From NCBI RefSeq assembly GCF_001591825.1, contig NZ_BCVQ01000035.1:1-41869 (forward strand): 41,869 nt of DNA. The letters are read 5' to 3'. The notes beneath the pieces were generated by a model. That model did not search any database. It was given only the letters and a program-made list of their open reading frames with translations, and was not told the DNA's origin. Position 1 is the stretch's first letter. Each line of letters begins with the position of its first letter. Shown here one piece after another: positions 1-8,375 of the stretch. The stretch is from Rossellomorea vietnamensis NBRC 101237 (GTDB lineage Bacteria; Bacillota; Bacilli; Bacillales; Bacillaceae_B). The position numbers and the translations under genes were made by a program.

Positions 1-62
1 TTTTTGATTTATTTATGAATTAGGATATTGATAATTCGCGATGAGTCACGTATGGATAGTTA

Positions 63-80
63 TTTTGACTTTCGTCAAAA
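63..80 (+). other. Small hairpin upstream of tRNA-Asp
   Basis: A perfect 7-bp stem (TTTTGAC / GTCAAAA) with a TTTC loop ends six bases before the tRNA. It has no clear T-tract. It could be a processing structure in the spacer of a longer rRNA/tRNA transcript that starts outside the window. Nothing else was recognised in bases 1-86. Confidence 0.35.
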
Positions 81-86
81 AACTTT

Positions 87-163
87 GGTCCGGTAGTTCA
101 GTTGGTTAGAATGCCTGCCTGTCACGCAGGAGGTCGCGGGTTCGAGTCCCGTCCGGACCGCCA
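87..163 (+). tRNA. tRNA-Asp (GTC), CCA encoded
   Basis: A complete cloverleaf can be drawn. The acceptor stem is GGTCCGG/CCGGACC with discriminator G160 and an encoded CCA at 161-163. The anticodon stem CCTGC/GCAGG (114-118/126-130) frames anticodon GTC at 121-123, and the T-arm contains GGTTCGAGTCC. No promoter is visible in the 86 bases before it, so it is probably the last gene of a tRNA or rRNA-tRNA cluster lying to the left. In B. subtilis a tRNA-Asp closes rrnE just ahead of the same tsaE neighbourhood (from memory). Confidence 0.97.
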
Positions 164-176
164 TTTTTGTTCATTC

Positions 177-203
177 AAACGAAACGTTGTTTCGTTTTTT
201 TTA
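177..203 (+). terminator. Rho-independent terminator after tRNA-Asp
   Basis: A 9-bp perfect stem AAACGAAAC / GTTTCGTTT with a GTT loop is followed by a run of T. It ends the tRNA transcript. Confidence 0.85.
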
Positions 204-267
204 TTGTCTATTTTCAGAACCTTTACTCTCATACCCCAAAAAGGGTAAACTACATATATACATTCTC

Positions 268-300
268 CCTTAGGGTAACAAACAATCCTAAGGTTTTTTT
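268..300 (+). terminator. Hairpin plus T7 run just upstream of tsaE
   Basis: The arms CCTTAGG (268-274) and CCTAAGG (287-293) are followed by seven T. It sits only 30 bases before the tsaE start and after a separate tRNA terminator. It may be a second terminator or an attenuator in the tsaE leader. No convincing sigma-A promoter is visible between the two hairpins or after this one, so how tsaE is transcribed is unclear. Confidence 0.55.
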
Positions 301-330
301 ATACTCTAAATGATGATTGAGGAGATTAAC

Positions 331-786
331 ATGAATCAGTTTGAGATTATGACGAACAGTCCGGAGGAAACAGGCCAATTTGCAGAAAAGCTTGCAGGAT
401 TATTAAAGCCTGGTGCTGTGTTGACGCTGGAAGGTGATCTTGGGGCAGGGAAGACAACGTTTACGAAAGGACTTGCCAAGGGTCTTGGTGTCACTAAAAC
501 CGTGAACAGTCCTACTTTTACCATCATTAAAGAATATAAGGGGCGCCTGCCTCTTTATCATATGGATGTATACAGGCTGGACGATTCCTTTGAAGATTTG
601 GGATTTGATGAATATTTTGAAGGAGAAGGTGTGACCGTCATTGAGTGGGCTCACTTAATAAAGGATCAGCTTCCAAAAGAATTATTAAGCTTGTCGATTT
701 ACCGGGAAGGCGACTCCAAGAGAAGGATTGTGTTGAAGCCGCATGGAAATCGTTATAGTGAATTGTGTAAGGAGATTGTTTTATGA
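331..786 (+). CDS. tsaE: tRNA t6A biosynthesis ATPase TsaE
   Basis: TsaE (YdiB) is the small P-loop ATPase that works with TsaB and TsaD to place threonylcarbamoyl on A37 of ANN-decoding tRNAs. The 151-residue product has Walker [10 protein letters not shown] at residues 35-43 and the family's VNSPTF and HMDVYRL segments. I chose the ATG at 331 because GAGGAG lies six bases upstream. The earlier in-frame ATGs at 310 and 313 would place the ribosome-binding site inside the gene. Its stop overlaps the tsaB start by four bases, so tsaE, tsaB, rimI and tsaD form one translationally coupled operon. In B. subtilis thiL precedes it, but no thiL is present between the tRNA and tsaE here. Confidence 0.95.
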   Translation: MNQFEIMTNSPEETGQFAEKLAGLLKPGAVLTLEGDLGAGKTTFTKGLAKGLGVTKTVNSPTFTIIKEYKGRLPLYHMDVYRLDDSFEDLGFDEYFEGEGVTVIEWAHLIKDQLPKELLSLSIYREGDSKRRIVLKPHGNRYSELCKEIVL

Positions 787-1481
787 CGATATTATCGATA
801 GATACCTCCAATTATCCGTTTGGGGTTGCCCTGATTGAAGTGGATAAAGTAATTGGGGAATACATCACGTATATGAAAAAGAACCACTCTGTGAGAGCCA
901 TGCCGGCTGTCGAACAGTTATTAAAAGACTGTGGGGTAGAGGCAAAGGAATTAACGAAGATTGTTGTTGCGAATGGTCCCGGTTCCTATACGGGCGTAAG
1001 AATCGGGGTCACATTGGCCAAGACTCTGGCATGGTCATTGAATATCCCTCTTGTCCCTGTATCGAGCCTTGCTACTTTGGCTTCATCCGGACGATATTTT
1101 CAAGGGTTTATCGTTCCGCTGTTTGATGCCAGAAGAGGGCAGGTATACACAGGACTCTATGAATTTGAGGGAGATCGATTAGTTTGTGTGGAAGAGGACC
1201 GCAACATCATGCTCGATGAATGGGCGACAAAGTTAAAAGAGTTAGATAAAGAGTTGTTATTTGTCGGGAATGATGTCTCCATCCATAAGGGTATGATTAA
1301 GGAAGTACTTGGAGATCAAGCGAGAATTGCACCATTTGTCAGTCATAATCCCCGCCCTTCTGAACTGGCTTATATTGGACTGGGTTTAAAAGAGATGACG
1401 GCACATGAAGTGCTTCCCAACTATATACGGATGGCGGAAGCAGAAGTGAAGTGGCTGGAGGCCCAAAATAAATCTGAATAG
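783..1481 (+). CDS. tsaB: tRNA t6A biosynthesis protein TsaB
   Basis: TsaB (YdiC, formerly YeaZ) is the catalytically inactive paralogue of TsaD that dimerises with it to form the core of the threonylcarbamoyl-transfer complex. The 232 residues open with the ASKHA-fold strand ILSIDTSNYPFGVAL and contain the diagnostic NGPGSYTGVRIG loop at about 64-75. The length is normal for the family. The start codon overlaps the tsaE stop by four bases. The next gene, rimI, follows within 21 bases, in keeping with the conserved Firmicutes operon. Confidence 0.95.
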   Translation: MTILSIDTSNYPFGVALIEVDKVIGEYITYMKKNHSVRAMPAVEQLLKDCGVEAKELTKIVVANGPGSYTGVRIGVTLAKTLAWSLNIPLVPVSSLATLASSGRYFQGFIVPLFDARRGQVYTGLYEFEGDRLVCVEEDRNIMLDEWATKLKELDKELLFVGNDVSIHKGMIKEVLGDQARIAPFVSHNPRPSELAYIGLGLKEMTAHEVLPNYIRMAEAEVKWLEAQNKSE

Positions 1482-1502
1482 ATGATAAAGGATCGTTACA
1501 AA

Positions 1503-1940
1503 ATGGATATACGATTTATGACAGTCGATGATTTAAACGAGGTAATGGAAATTGAAAATCAATCTTTTAGCATTCCTTGGAGCCGGGACGCTTTCTTGAA
1601 TGAAATTGAGCATAACCACCTGTCCACCTACCTCGTTGCAGAAGATGGAGAGAAGCTTGCGGGTTACTGCGGCGTGTGGCTGGTCGTGGATGAGGCCCAT
1701 ATCACAAATGTAGCCGTACTACCAGATTACCGGGGACGTGGTTTGGGGGAAGGTCTTATGCGCAAGATCATGGATATAGCGATTGAATTTGGCGCTCGCG
1801 TAATGACACTCGAAGTCAGGGTTTCAAACATGCCTGCGCAGCACTTATATCGTAAGCTCGGTTTCAAAGACGGCGGGATTCGTAAGAGGTACTACTCGGA
1901 CAATCAAGAGGATGCTTTAGTAATGTGGGTGAATTTATGA
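1503..1940 (+). CDS. rimI: Ribosomal protein alanine N-acetyltransferase RimI
   Basis: This is a GNAT-family acetyltransferase of 145 residues. RimI acetylates the N-terminus of ribosomal protein S18 in E. coli; the substrate in Bacillus is less settled. The acetyl-CoA binding turn RGRGLG is at about residues 77-82, preceded by the [10 protein letters not shown] strand, and LYRKLGF near the end is also typical. An in-frame ATG at 1482 lacks a well-spaced ribosome-binding site, whereas AAAGGA about ten bases before 1503 supports the shorter form. The stop overlaps the tsaD start by four bases. Confidence 0.9.
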   Translation: MDIRFMTVDDLNEVMEIENQSFSIPWSRDAFLNEIEHNHLSTYLVAEDGEKLAGYCGVWLVVDEAHITNVAVLPDYRGRGLGEGLMRKIMDIAIEFGARVMTLEVRVSNMPAQHLYRKLGFKDGGIRKRYYSDNQEDALVMWVNL

Positions 1941-2953
1941 AAAAAGATATAGTAGTATTGGGAATTGAAACAAGCTGTGATGAGACAGCTGTGGCGATTA
2001 TACGTAATGGAACAGAGATTGTGACGAATATTGTTTCGTCTCAAATTGAAAGTCATAAGCGATTTGGTGGAGTGGTCCCTGAAATTGCATCGCGTCATCA
2101 TGTGGAGCAGGTAACGTATGTACTGGAGGAAGCCCTTGATCAAGCAGGGATGACGATGGAGGATATAGATTGTGTCGCTGTGACGGAAGGACCAGGGTTG
2201 GTAGGAGCACTATTAATCGGTGTCAACGCGGCCAAGGCTCTCGCTTTTGCCCACGATAAACCGTTGGTGGGAGTCCATCACATTGCAGGGCATATCTATG
2301 CGAATCGCTTAGTGAAAGAGATGAGGTTCCCTCTCCTTTCCCTGGTTGTTTCCGGAGGACATACGGAGCTTGTACTCATGAAAGATCACGGGTCCTTTGA
2401 GGTCATCGGAGAAACACGCGATGATGCTGCCGGGGAAGCGTACGACAAGGTAGCGCGGACATTGGGCCTTCCATATCCAGGTGGTCCTCATATTGACAAG
2501 CTGGCACATGTTGGGGAAGCAAGTCTTGATCTGCCACGTGCATGGCTGGAAGAAGGATCCTATGATTTCAGCTTCAGTGGTTTGAAGTCAGCGGTCATCA
2601 ACACGCTTCACAATGCCAAACAAAAGGGCATGACTATTCATCCAGAGGATTTGGCCGCGAGCTTTCAAGCAAGTGTCGTTGACGTGTTAGTAACGAAAAC
2701 GGTTAAGGCTGTAAGGGAGTATGGAGTGGAGCAAGTCTTACTTGCTGGCGGAGTTGCGGCCAATAAAGGCTTGCGTGCTGCCCTTCAAGAAGCATTTGAA
2801 GGAATGGAAGCGGAATTGGTCATCCCTCCCCTATCCCTTTGTACAGATAATGCCGCTATGATTGCAGCAGCAGGAACGGTGTTATTCCAACAAGGAAAAA
2901 GGGGAAGCATGGATATGAACGCTCATCCAGGACTAGATATCGAGAATTTCTAA
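1937..2953 (+). CDS. tsaD: tRNA N6-adenosine threonylcarbamoyltransferase TsaD
   Basis: TsaD (Gcp/YdiE) transfers the threonylcarbamoyl group from TC-AMP to A37 of tRNA. The 338 residues start with [12 protein letters not shown] and carry the iron/zinc-binding HxxxH at H115-H119 in HHIAGH, then VSGGHTEL and the late [10 protein letters not shown] nucleotide-binding loop. An in-frame ATG at 1925 is rejected in favour of 1937, which gives the usual N-terminus and the usual 4-base overlap with rimI. It is the last gene of the operon and is followed by a strong terminator. Confidence 0.96.
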   Translation: MKKDIVVLGIETSCDETAVAIIRNGTEIVTNIVSSQIESHKRFGGVVPEIASRHHVEQVTYVLEEALDQAGMTMEDIDCVAVTEGPGLVGALLIGVNAAKALAFAHDKPLVGVHHIAGHIYANRLVKEMRFPLLSLVVSGGHTELVLMKDHGSFEVIGETRDDAAGEAYDKVARTLGLPYPGGPHIDKLAHVGEASLDLPRAWLEEGSYDFSFSGLKSAVINTLHNAKQKGMTIHPEDLAASFQASVVDVLVTKTVKAVREYGVEQVLLAGGVAANKGLRAALQEAFEGMEAELVIPPLSLCTDNAAMIAAAGTVLFQQGKRGSMDMNAHPGLDIENF

Positions 2954-2959
2954 AAGGGA

Positions 2960-2993
2960 AAGCTTGAACGAAACATCGTTCAAGCTTTTTTTT
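2960..2993 (+). terminator. Terminator of the tsaE-tsaD operon
   Basis: An 11-bp perfect stem AAGCTTGAACG / CGTTCAAGCTT (2960-2970, 2977-2987) with a six-base loop runs into T8. Confidence 0.92.
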
Positions 2994-3070
2994 ACTGTTT
3001 GTTGATATCCTGTGAGTAATGCTTAGAATGGATCAGGGGGAAAGAGAAATTAAAGGAACGAACATACGTT

Positions 3071-3307
3071 TTATCAACAGGTTGTGGACAAATTGTTAAT
3101 AACTACTCATTTAGTGTGTATACGTTGTGAAAAACATACGTAATTCATAACCTAAATAATGGTAACTACTGTGGATAACTTGGGTTGTTTTTGTGGATAG
3201 TGTGGAAAACTCTTGTGAATAACGTTTTATAAGTGTTTTGACTGTGGATAATAATGTGGAATAAGAAAGGATTGGGGAGTGATCGTTATCCCCAATCCTG
3301 TGGATTA
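3071..3307. promoter_or_regulatory. DnaA-box cluster between tsaD and ydiF
   Basis: Sequences matching TTATCCACA or its complement TGTGGATAA are densely packed. Perfect copies are at 3170-3178 and 3243-3251. One-mismatch copies are at 3071-3079, 3083-3091, 3192-3200, 3201-3209, 3214-3222 and 3299-3307, the last overlapping the ydiF stop. A two-mismatch copy is at 3255-3263. All but the first read in the same orientation. The same intergenic position (gcp-ydiF) is a known DnaA-bound cluster in B. subtilis outside oriC, as I recall. The likely role is titration of DnaA, or recruitment of replication-initiation proteins, rather than control of one gene. The 351-base gap holds no credible gene. 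Confidence 0.8.
3258..3299 (-). terminator. Terminator of ydiF
   Basis: Read on the minus strand, an 11-bp stem (arms 3268-3278 and 3289-3299, AGGATTGGGGA and its complement) with a ten-base loop is followed by a moderately T-rich TTTCTTATT. It lies inside the DnaA-box cluster. Confidence 0.75.
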
Positions 3308-5245
3308 CTGCTCTTCTTGCAGAAGTTCTTCCAGTTCTGTCCACTCTTCCAGTAAAGAATCAAGCTCTTCTTTCGCTTTTGTGAGTGATTCATTAATCTC
3401 CTGTACTCTCTCGTGATCTTGAAAGATGTCAGGATCGCAGAGGAGGTCTTCTTTTTCCTGTATGTTTGTTTCAAGTACTTCCATGAGGCCTTCGATTTCT
3501 TCGACTCTGCGCTTTCGCTGACGTTCGAGCTTTTTCGCTTCTTTATCAATCTTGTGAGATCGTTTTTGAGTGGGCTCTTGTAATTGTTCACCCTGTTCTG
3601 TGCGTTCAAGAGCCGCCAATTCTTCCTGCTGCTGTAATTTTTCTACATAGTAATCGTAATCGCCAAGATACTCCGTCGAGCCTTTCTTGGATAGTTCAAC
3701 GACCTTTGTGGCAATTCGGTTGATGAAATACCGGTCGTGTGACACAAAGAGGATGGTTCCGGGATAATCAATCAGGGCATTTTCCAACACTTCTTTGCTA
3801 TCCAAGTCAAGATGGTTCGTCGGCTCATCCAGGATCAGGACGTTTCCTTTTTCCATCATCAGCTTGGAGAGGGCTAACCGTGCTTTTTCTCCACCGCTTA
3901 GGGTAGAAACGGGCTTTAGGACATCTTCCCCTGAAAAGAGGAAGTTACCGAGGACCGTCCGGATTTCTTTCTCCATCTTCATCGGGTATTCGTCCCACAG
4001 TTCATTTAATACGGTCTTGTTCGATGATAGTTCGGCTTGTTCCTGGTCATAGTAACTGATGGAAACATTGGATCCGAATTTAAATGTGCCGTCCAGTGGC
4101 TGAAGTTTATTCACCAATGTTTTTAAAAGCGTCGATTTCCCGATTCCGTTCGGTCCGACCAGGGCGATACTGTCCCCTTTTTTGACAGAGAAATCGATAT
4201 GGGAGGAAATCGTCTCGTTTTTCCCGTAGCCAATGGTAAGGTCCTGGACGTGCAGGACGTCATTCCCGCTTGGCCGGTCAATTTGAAACGCGAAGCTGGC
4301 AGACTTCTCATCGCCGAGTGGTCGATCCATCCGATCCATGCGCTCCAGCTTCTTTCGCCGGCTCTGTGCCATTTTCGTGGTAGACGCCCTTGCGATATTC
4401 CGTTGGATGAAGTCTTCGAGCTTTGCGACTTCCTGCTGTTGACGCTCGAACATTTTGAGATCTTTCTCATAGTCTTCTGCTTTTTGTTCAAGATATCTGC
4501 TGTAGTTCCCGGGGTATTTCTTACTCCTGTTCCGGGAAATTTCATACACTTGATTGACGACACTGTCTAAAAAGTAGCGATCATGGGAAACGATCAGGAC
4601 TGCTCCTTCATAGCTTTGAAGATACGTTTCAAGCCATGATAAAGTTTCAATATCCAAGTGGTTGGTCGGCTCATCCAGGATAAGGATGTCAGGCTTGGTC
4701 AGAAGAAGCTTACCAAGGGCAAGACGTGTTTTCTGACCACCGCTCAGTGTGGATATCTTGGTTTCGTAATCAAAATCGGCAAAGTTCAATCCGTGAAGGA
4801 CGGAACGGATATCCGCTTCATACTGATAGCCGCCGGAGTCCTTGAAGAGAACCTGGAGTTGATCGTATTCCTTCAATACCCGTTGATAGACCTCCTCTTG
4901 TTCATATACCGAGGGATCGGCCATTTGCTGCTCCAATAATCGCAATTTTTTTTCCTGCTGTTTCAATTCCTCAAAGACAGTCAGCATCTCAGACCAGATG
5001 GAAAGATCCGATTCGAGACCCGTATTTTGGGCAAGATACCCGATGGAGACGCCTTTCGGCTTGGTGATCTCCCCGGAATCGTAGGAAAGGTGTCCTGCTA
5101 TTATTTTTAGAAGAGTCGACTTCCCTGCACCATTACGGCCGACAAGGGCAACGCGATCTCTAGTCTGTATTTCAAGTTTAATATTTGATAGGATATTATC
5201 TGCACCGAAGTTTTTTGTTAATTGATTCACTTGTAAAAGAATCAT
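3305..5245 (-). CDS. ydiF: ABC-F family ATPase YdiF
   Basis: This is a cytoplasmic twin-ATPase of the ABC-F class, which acts on the ribosome rather than in transport. The 646 residues hold two complete ABC domains. The first has Walker A GRNGAGKST (36-44), signature LSGGQ (167-171) and Walker B with DEPTNHLD (191-198). The second has Walker A GPNGIGKST, signature LSGGEKARLALSKL and DEPTNHLD. A charged interdomain linker and a C-terminal coiled coil of about 100 residues rich in E, K and Q complete it. The start is supported by AGAGGTG seven bases upstream. It faces the tsa operon tail to tail and diverges from rex. Some ABC-F proteins give antibiotic resistance, but this housekeeping position favours a translation-factor role. 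Confidence 0.93.
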   Translation of the reverse strand: MILLQVNQLTKNFGADNILSNIKLEIQTRDRVALVGRNGAGKSTLLKIIAGHLSYDSGEITKPKGVSIGYLAQNTGLESDLSIWSEMLTVFEELKQQEKKLRLLEQQMADPSVYEQEEVYQRVLKEYDQLQVLFKDSGGYQYEADIRSVLHGLNFADFDYETKISTLSGGQKTRLALGKLLLTKPDILILDEPTNHLDIETLSWLETYLQSYEGAVLIVSHDRYFLDSVVNQVYEISRNRSKKYPGNYSRYLEQKAEDYEKDLKMFERQQQEVAKLEDFIQRNIARASTTKMAQSRRKKLERMDRMDRPLGDEKSASFAFQIDRPSGNDVLHVQDLTIGYGKNETISSHIDFSVKKGDSIALVGPNGIGKSTLLKTLVNKLQPLDGTFKFGSNVSISYYDQEQAELSSNKTVLNELWDEYPMKMEKEIRTVLGNFLFSGEDVLKPVSTLSGGEKARLALSKLMMEKGNVLILDEPTNHLDLDSKEVLENALIDYPGTILFVSHDRYFINRIATKVVELSKKGSTEYLGDYDYYVEKLQQQEELAALERTEQGEQLQEPTQKRSHKIDKEAKKLERQRKRRVEEIEGLMEVLETNIQEKEDLLCDPDIFQDHERVQEINESLTKAKEELDSLLEEWTELEELLQEEQ

Positions 5246-5323
5246 GACGTTTCACCTCTATTTCATAGTGCTAGTGTACCGTATTTGAGAGGGGAACGGC
5301 AATAAAACACCTATTAATCTTCG

Positions 5324-5352
5324 TACACTTAGGATAAAATATAGTGTATGAT
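5324..5352 (+). promoter_or_regulatory. Possible rex promoter region with inverted repeat
   Basis: TATGAT at 5347-5352 is a good -10. The inverted arms TACACT (5324-5329) and AGTGTA (5343-5348) with a 13-base spacer overlap it and could be an operator. There is no good -35 and no classical Rex site (TTGTGAA-N4-TTCACAA), so this is tentative. Confidence 0.3.
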
Positions 5353-5435
5353 GGGTAGGAGAGTTTATTAAATCTGTATGCTTTCTATTTTGGAAGCGGT
5401 ATCAGAGGTTTTGAATAGATGTGGAGGAATACAAT

Positions 5436-6113
5436 ATGAACCAGGATACAACGAAAATTCCACAGGCAACGGCCAAGCGCCTTCCGCTATATTATCGATT
5501 TATCAAGAATCTGTACTCATCAGGTAAGCAGAGGGTTTCATCGAAGGAATTAAGTGAAGCGGTGAAAGTTGATTCTGCTACGATCCGCAGGGACTTTTCT
5601 TATTTTGGTGCATTGGGTAAAAAGGGATACGGTTATAATGTCAATTATCTGTTATCCTTCTTCCGTAAGACACTGGATCAGGATGCCCTTACGAAGGTTG
5701 TGCTGATCGGGGTGGGGAATCTCGGTACGGCGTTTCTTCATTATAATTTCATCAAGAATAATAATACGAAGATCGAAATGGCTTTTGAGGTGGATGAAAA
5801 GAAGGTCGGGACTCAAATCAGCGACGTACCCGTTTTTCATTTAGATGATTTAGAAGAGAAGCTTGTGGGGCATGATATTGAAGTAGCGATTCTGACGGTG
5901 CCGGCATCTTCTGCTCAGAATATCACAGACCGATTGGTTTCTTCGAATATAAAGGGGATACTGAATTTCACCCCTGCGAGATTGACGGTGCCCGACCATA
6001 TCCGCGTCCATCATATCGACTTGGCGGTGGAGCTTCAGTCACTCGTATACTTCTTGAAGCATTACTCGGAGGATGACACGGAAATGTCACAAGATGGAAT
6101 CATAACAGAATAG
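5436..6113 (+). CDS. rex: Redox-sensing transcriptional repressor Rex
   Basis: Rex (YdiH) is a dimeric repressor that binds operator DNA when NADH is low and releases it when NADH rises, controlling fermentation and respiration genes. The 225 residues show the N-terminal winged helix (about 15-75, with [24 protein letters not shown]), then the NAD(H)-binding Rossmann fold with GVGNLGTAF, and a C-terminal domain-swap helix ending near LVYFLKHY. The ATG at 5436 is chosen over the in-frame GTG at 5421 because GGAGG sits eight bases before it. The tatA gene follows after 54 bases. Confidence 0.95.
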   Translation: MNQDTTKIPQATAKRLPLYYRFIKNLYSSGKQRVSSKELSEAVKVDSATIRRDFSYFGALGKKGYGYNVNYLLSFFRKTLDQDALTKVVLIGVGNLGTAFLHYNFIKNNNTKIEMAFEVDEKKVGTQISDVPVFHLDDLEEKLVGHDIEVAILTVPASSAQNITDRLVSSNIKGILNFTPARLTVPDHIRVHHIDLAVELQSLVYFLKHYSEDDTEMSQDGIITE

Positions 6114-6167
6114 AAAATTCTTCATATTTGCGTTATGATAGAATGGTAAAAGAGGAGGTGTCTCATT

Positions 6168-6338
6168 ATGCCAGGTCCAGGTAGCCTCGTATTAATAGCA
6201 GTCGTTGCTTTACTTATTTTTGGTCCTAAGAAACTTCCGGAATTAGGAAAAGCGGCAGGAAATACATTGCGTGAATTTAAAAATGCAACAAAAGGCTTAG
6301 CAGATGATGAAGACGAAAAAAATAATAGTGCTAAGTAG
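6168..6338 (+). CDS. tatA: Twin-arginine translocase subunit TatA
   Basis: This 56-residue single-span protein builds the Tat pore with TatC for export of folded proteins carrying an RR signal. It has a short N-terminal membrane helix ([15 protein letters not shown]), the hallmark [11 protein letters not shown] hinge and an amphipathic helix ([12 protein letters not shown]), then an acidic tail. A strong ribosome-binding site AGAGGAGGTG precedes the ATG. It is immediately followed by tatC, making a minimal TatAC pair as in Bacillus (TatAy-Cy type, ydiI-ydiJ). Confidence 0.93.
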   Translation: MPGPGSLVLIAVVALLIFGPKKLPELGKAAGNTLREFKNATKGLADDEDEKNNSAK

Positions 6339-6353
6339 AGTAGGATGAACGCC

Positions 6354-7121
6354 ATGAGTCAAAGAGACATGACAGTTTATGAACATATAGGAGAATTGCA
6401 AAAACGACTCATGTTTGTAGTCGTTTTCTTCTTGTTAGCAGTTGTTGTAAGCTTCTTTCTTGCAGAACCGCTGATCAGGTACTTGCAGCATGCCGATGAA
6501 GCGAAAGAATTAACCATGAACGCCTTTCGTATCACAGATCCTCTCAAGATCTATATGGAAATGATCATGTTCATTGCTTTGATCATGACATCCCCTATCA
6601 TTCTCTTTCAAGTCTGGTCTTTTGTGAGCCCTGGTTTATATGAAAGAGAACGAAAAGTGACGCTGAGTTACATTCCAGTTTCCCTTATTCTTTTCTTAGG
6701 TGGATTGTCATTTTCTTATTTTATTTTGTTTCCATATATCGTGAAATTCATGATGGGTTTATCAACGAACCTAAATATAGAACAAGTGATAGGGATAAAC
6801 GAATATTTTCATTTCTTATTCCAGATCACGATTCCTTTCGGTTTTCTTTTTCAGTTACCCGTAGCCATGCTTTTTCTTACACGGTTAGGAATCATCACGC
6901 CGATGATGATGGGGAAGATGAGGAAAGCTGCCTACTTTATCTTATTGGTCATCGCGGCCCTTATCACGCCTCCCGATATTGTGTCCCATCTAATGGTGAC
7001 GGTACCGCTCTTCATACTATATGAAGTCAGCATCTGGATCTCCAAGATCGGATACAAAAAAGTGTTGGAAGCGGAGCAGAAGCTTGAAATGGAACAGTTT
7101 GAAGACAAAAATAAGGATTGA
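6354..7121 (+). CDS. tatC: Twin-arginine translocase subunit TatC
   Basis: TatC is the polytopic membrane receptor for twin-arginine signal peptides. The 255 residues begin with the cytoplasmic YEHIGELQKRLM motif and have six predicted hydrophobic spans, with PIILFQVWSFVSPGLYERE marking the conserved first periplasmic-side loop region. An acidic C-tail follows. The ATG at 6354 fits AGGAT eight bases upstream better than the ATG at 6345, which would overlap that site. It lies 15 bases after tatA in the same operon and shares a convergent terminator with ydiK-ydiL. Confidence 0.94.
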   Translation: MSQRDMTVYEHIGELQKRLMFVVVFFLLAVVVSFFLAEPLIRYLQHADEAKELTMNAFRITDPLKIYMEMIMFIALIMTSPIILFQVWSFVSPGLYERERKVTLSYIPVSLILFLGGLSFSYFILFPYIVKFMMGLSTNLNIEQVIGINEYFHFLFQITIPFGFLFQLPVAMLFLTRLGIITPMMMGKMRKAAYFILLVIAALITPPDIVSHLMVTVPLFILYEVSIWISKIGYKKVLEAEQKLEMEQFEDKNKD

Positions 7122-7145
7122 TCATTTGATCAATCCTTATTTTTT
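7111..7145. terminator. Bidirectional terminator between tatC and ydiK
   Basis: The long arms ATAAGGATTGATC and its complement (7111-7140) are bordered by A-rich sequence on the left and T6 on the right. It can end transcription of tatC rightward and of ydiL-ydiK leftward. It overlaps the end of both reading frames. Confidence 0.85.
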
Positions 7146-7346
7146 GTGCTTTATTTGTTTTTTGATTTTGAAATGCAGCATGACCATCCGTAACCCGGAA
7201 CCGAAGTCCAGGGTTGCAAGAAAGATCAGCATATACGTGAAAAATCCCCAACCTTCATCATTCTGTACATTTTGTACAGCAAAGTATGTGAAGAGCACAC
7301 CGAGAAGGAGATAGATCACTCCCGAGAATAATGGTGATCTCCTCAT
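7137..7346 (-). CDS. ydiK: Small membrane protein YdiK (DUF4305-like)
   Basis: A 69-residue protein of unknown function with two hydrophobic segments (SGVIYLLLGVLFTYFAV and GFFTYMLIFLATLDFGSGL) and a basic tail. Length, position and sequence character match B. subtilis YdiK. Its start overlaps the stop of ydiL by four bases, so the two are translationally coupled. No catalytic motif is seen. Confidence 0.8.
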   Translation of the reverse strand: MRRSPLFSGVIYLLLGVLFTYFAVQNVQNDEGWGFFTYMLIFLATLDFGSGLRMVMLHFKIKKQIKHKK

Positions 7347-8086
7347 AGAAATAATCCTCCAATAAATCCTTGTATTTTTTCAGCTTCATTCATCATTTTT
7401 TCGATATCGTCCTTATAGATAGATTGCATTAGAACGACCGTTGTATTCATGGCCACGTGAGCAAATATTGGCACAAGGATCCGTTTCGTTTTTACATAAA
7501 GAAAGGCAAAGGTGAATCCCATTGCTGAATACAGGATCACATGCTCCGGCTCGAAATGGGCAAGAGCGAAGATGACCGAACTGATGAGAGCGGCAAAGAA
7601 GAAATGCATCTTCTCATACAGAACGCCGAAAATGATCTTCCTGAATACAATCTCTTCCAGAATGGGTCCGATGATGGCCGCGACCAGCATGGATAATGGA
7701 ACCTTCTCAATGATCCCGATGATCATTTGAGTGTTTTCAGAACCCATTTGAATTCCCAGCGCATATTCGACTTGTATCGCAACCGATTGAGCGATGAATG
7801 CCATGAAGATCCCGAGCACCGCCCAAACAATCGAACGGCCGGCGCCCATGGGAGCACTCCGTTCAAGCCGGGTGCTTGTTTCGCTTTTCCTTAAGATGCC
7901 TCCCACAATGAGAAGGGTCAGCGTAAAGCTGATGACAAGCCAATATCCGGGGACAAGGCCCCGTACCGTCTCATCGGGCTTACCGAGGACGTCGACACCG
8001 ATCTTATATAAAAGGGGTACCCCGACAATGCTTGAAAGCTGCATGACGATATAGGCAATTAAAATAAATCCGAAATGTTTTTTCAA
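7343..8086 (-). CDS. ydiL: CPBP-family intramembrane metalloprotease YdiL
   Basis: This is a multi-span membrane protein (247 residues) of the CPBP/Abi (CAAX-protease-like) family. All three motifs are present: EEIVFR (E144, E145, R149), FALAH (H177) and HVAMN (H210, N214), which form the putative intramembrane zinc site. The start is a TTG, supported by AAAGGAGAT at the right distance upstream on the minus strand. Members process peptides or protect against self-made bacteriocins, but the substrate here is unknown. It runs convergently to tatC and is coupled to ydiK. Confidence 0.88.
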   Translation of the reverse strand: MKKHFGFILIAYIVMQLSSIVGVPLLYKIGVDVLGKPDETVRGLVPGYWLVISFTLTLLIVGGILRKSETSTRLERSAPMGAGRSIVWAVLGIFMAFIAQSVAIQVEYALGIQMGSENTQMIIGIIEKVPLSMLVAAIIGPILEEIVFRKIIFGVLYEKMHFFFAALISSVIFALAHFEPEHVILYSAMGFTFAFLYVKTKRILVPIFAHVAMNTTVVLMQSIYKDDIEKMMNEAEKIQGFIGGLFL

Positions 8087-8272
8087 CGTTTGATCTCCTT
8101 TAGCACCTGTAAGATAACGGTCATGTTACTCCTGTACAATTCTACTAAGAAATGCGGAACTGTTCAAATCTAAGGGTTTCTTTCATCCTGGAATATATGG
8201 CGAAAGAAGGGCATAGGATAGGAGGGTGTGAAAAAAAGAGAAATATGACGAAAAAAATTTTAGGCAGGACTC

Positions 8273-8304
8273 TTGCAAAATGAAAACGAATTAATTAATA
8301 TAAT
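8273..8304 (+). promoter_or_regulatory. groESL promoter (sigma-A type)
   Basis: A -35-like TTGCAA (8273-8278) is followed after 17 bases by TAATAT (8296-8301), overlapping TATAAT (8299-8304). It is placed directly before the CIRCE operator, as in other HrcA-controlled genes. Confidence 0.7.
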
Positions 8305-8311
8305 AGTTGTG

Positions 8312-8338
8312 TTAGCACTCACAGTGAGCGAGTGCTAA
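8312..8338 (+). promoter_or_regulatory. CIRCE operator (HrcA binding site)
   Basis: TTAGCACTC (8312-8320), nine bases, then GAGTGCTAA (8330-8338) is a perfect match to the CIRCE inverted repeat bound by HrcA. It shows that groESL is a class I heat-shock operon. Confidence 0.97.
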
Positions 8339-8375
8339 TAAATATCATTTACATAATTCAAGGAGGTTGTTTCAC

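Noticed and set aside
3111..3344. Minus-strand ORF across the tsaD-ydiF gap
   Set aside because: It lies over the DnaA-box cluster, the ydiF terminator and the end of ydiF, has no ribosome-binding site, and its residues look random.
5246..5435. Rex autoregulatory operator
   Set aside because: No TTGTGAA-N4-TTCACAA or close variant occurs upstream of rex. The inverted repeat present has a different sequence and spacing.
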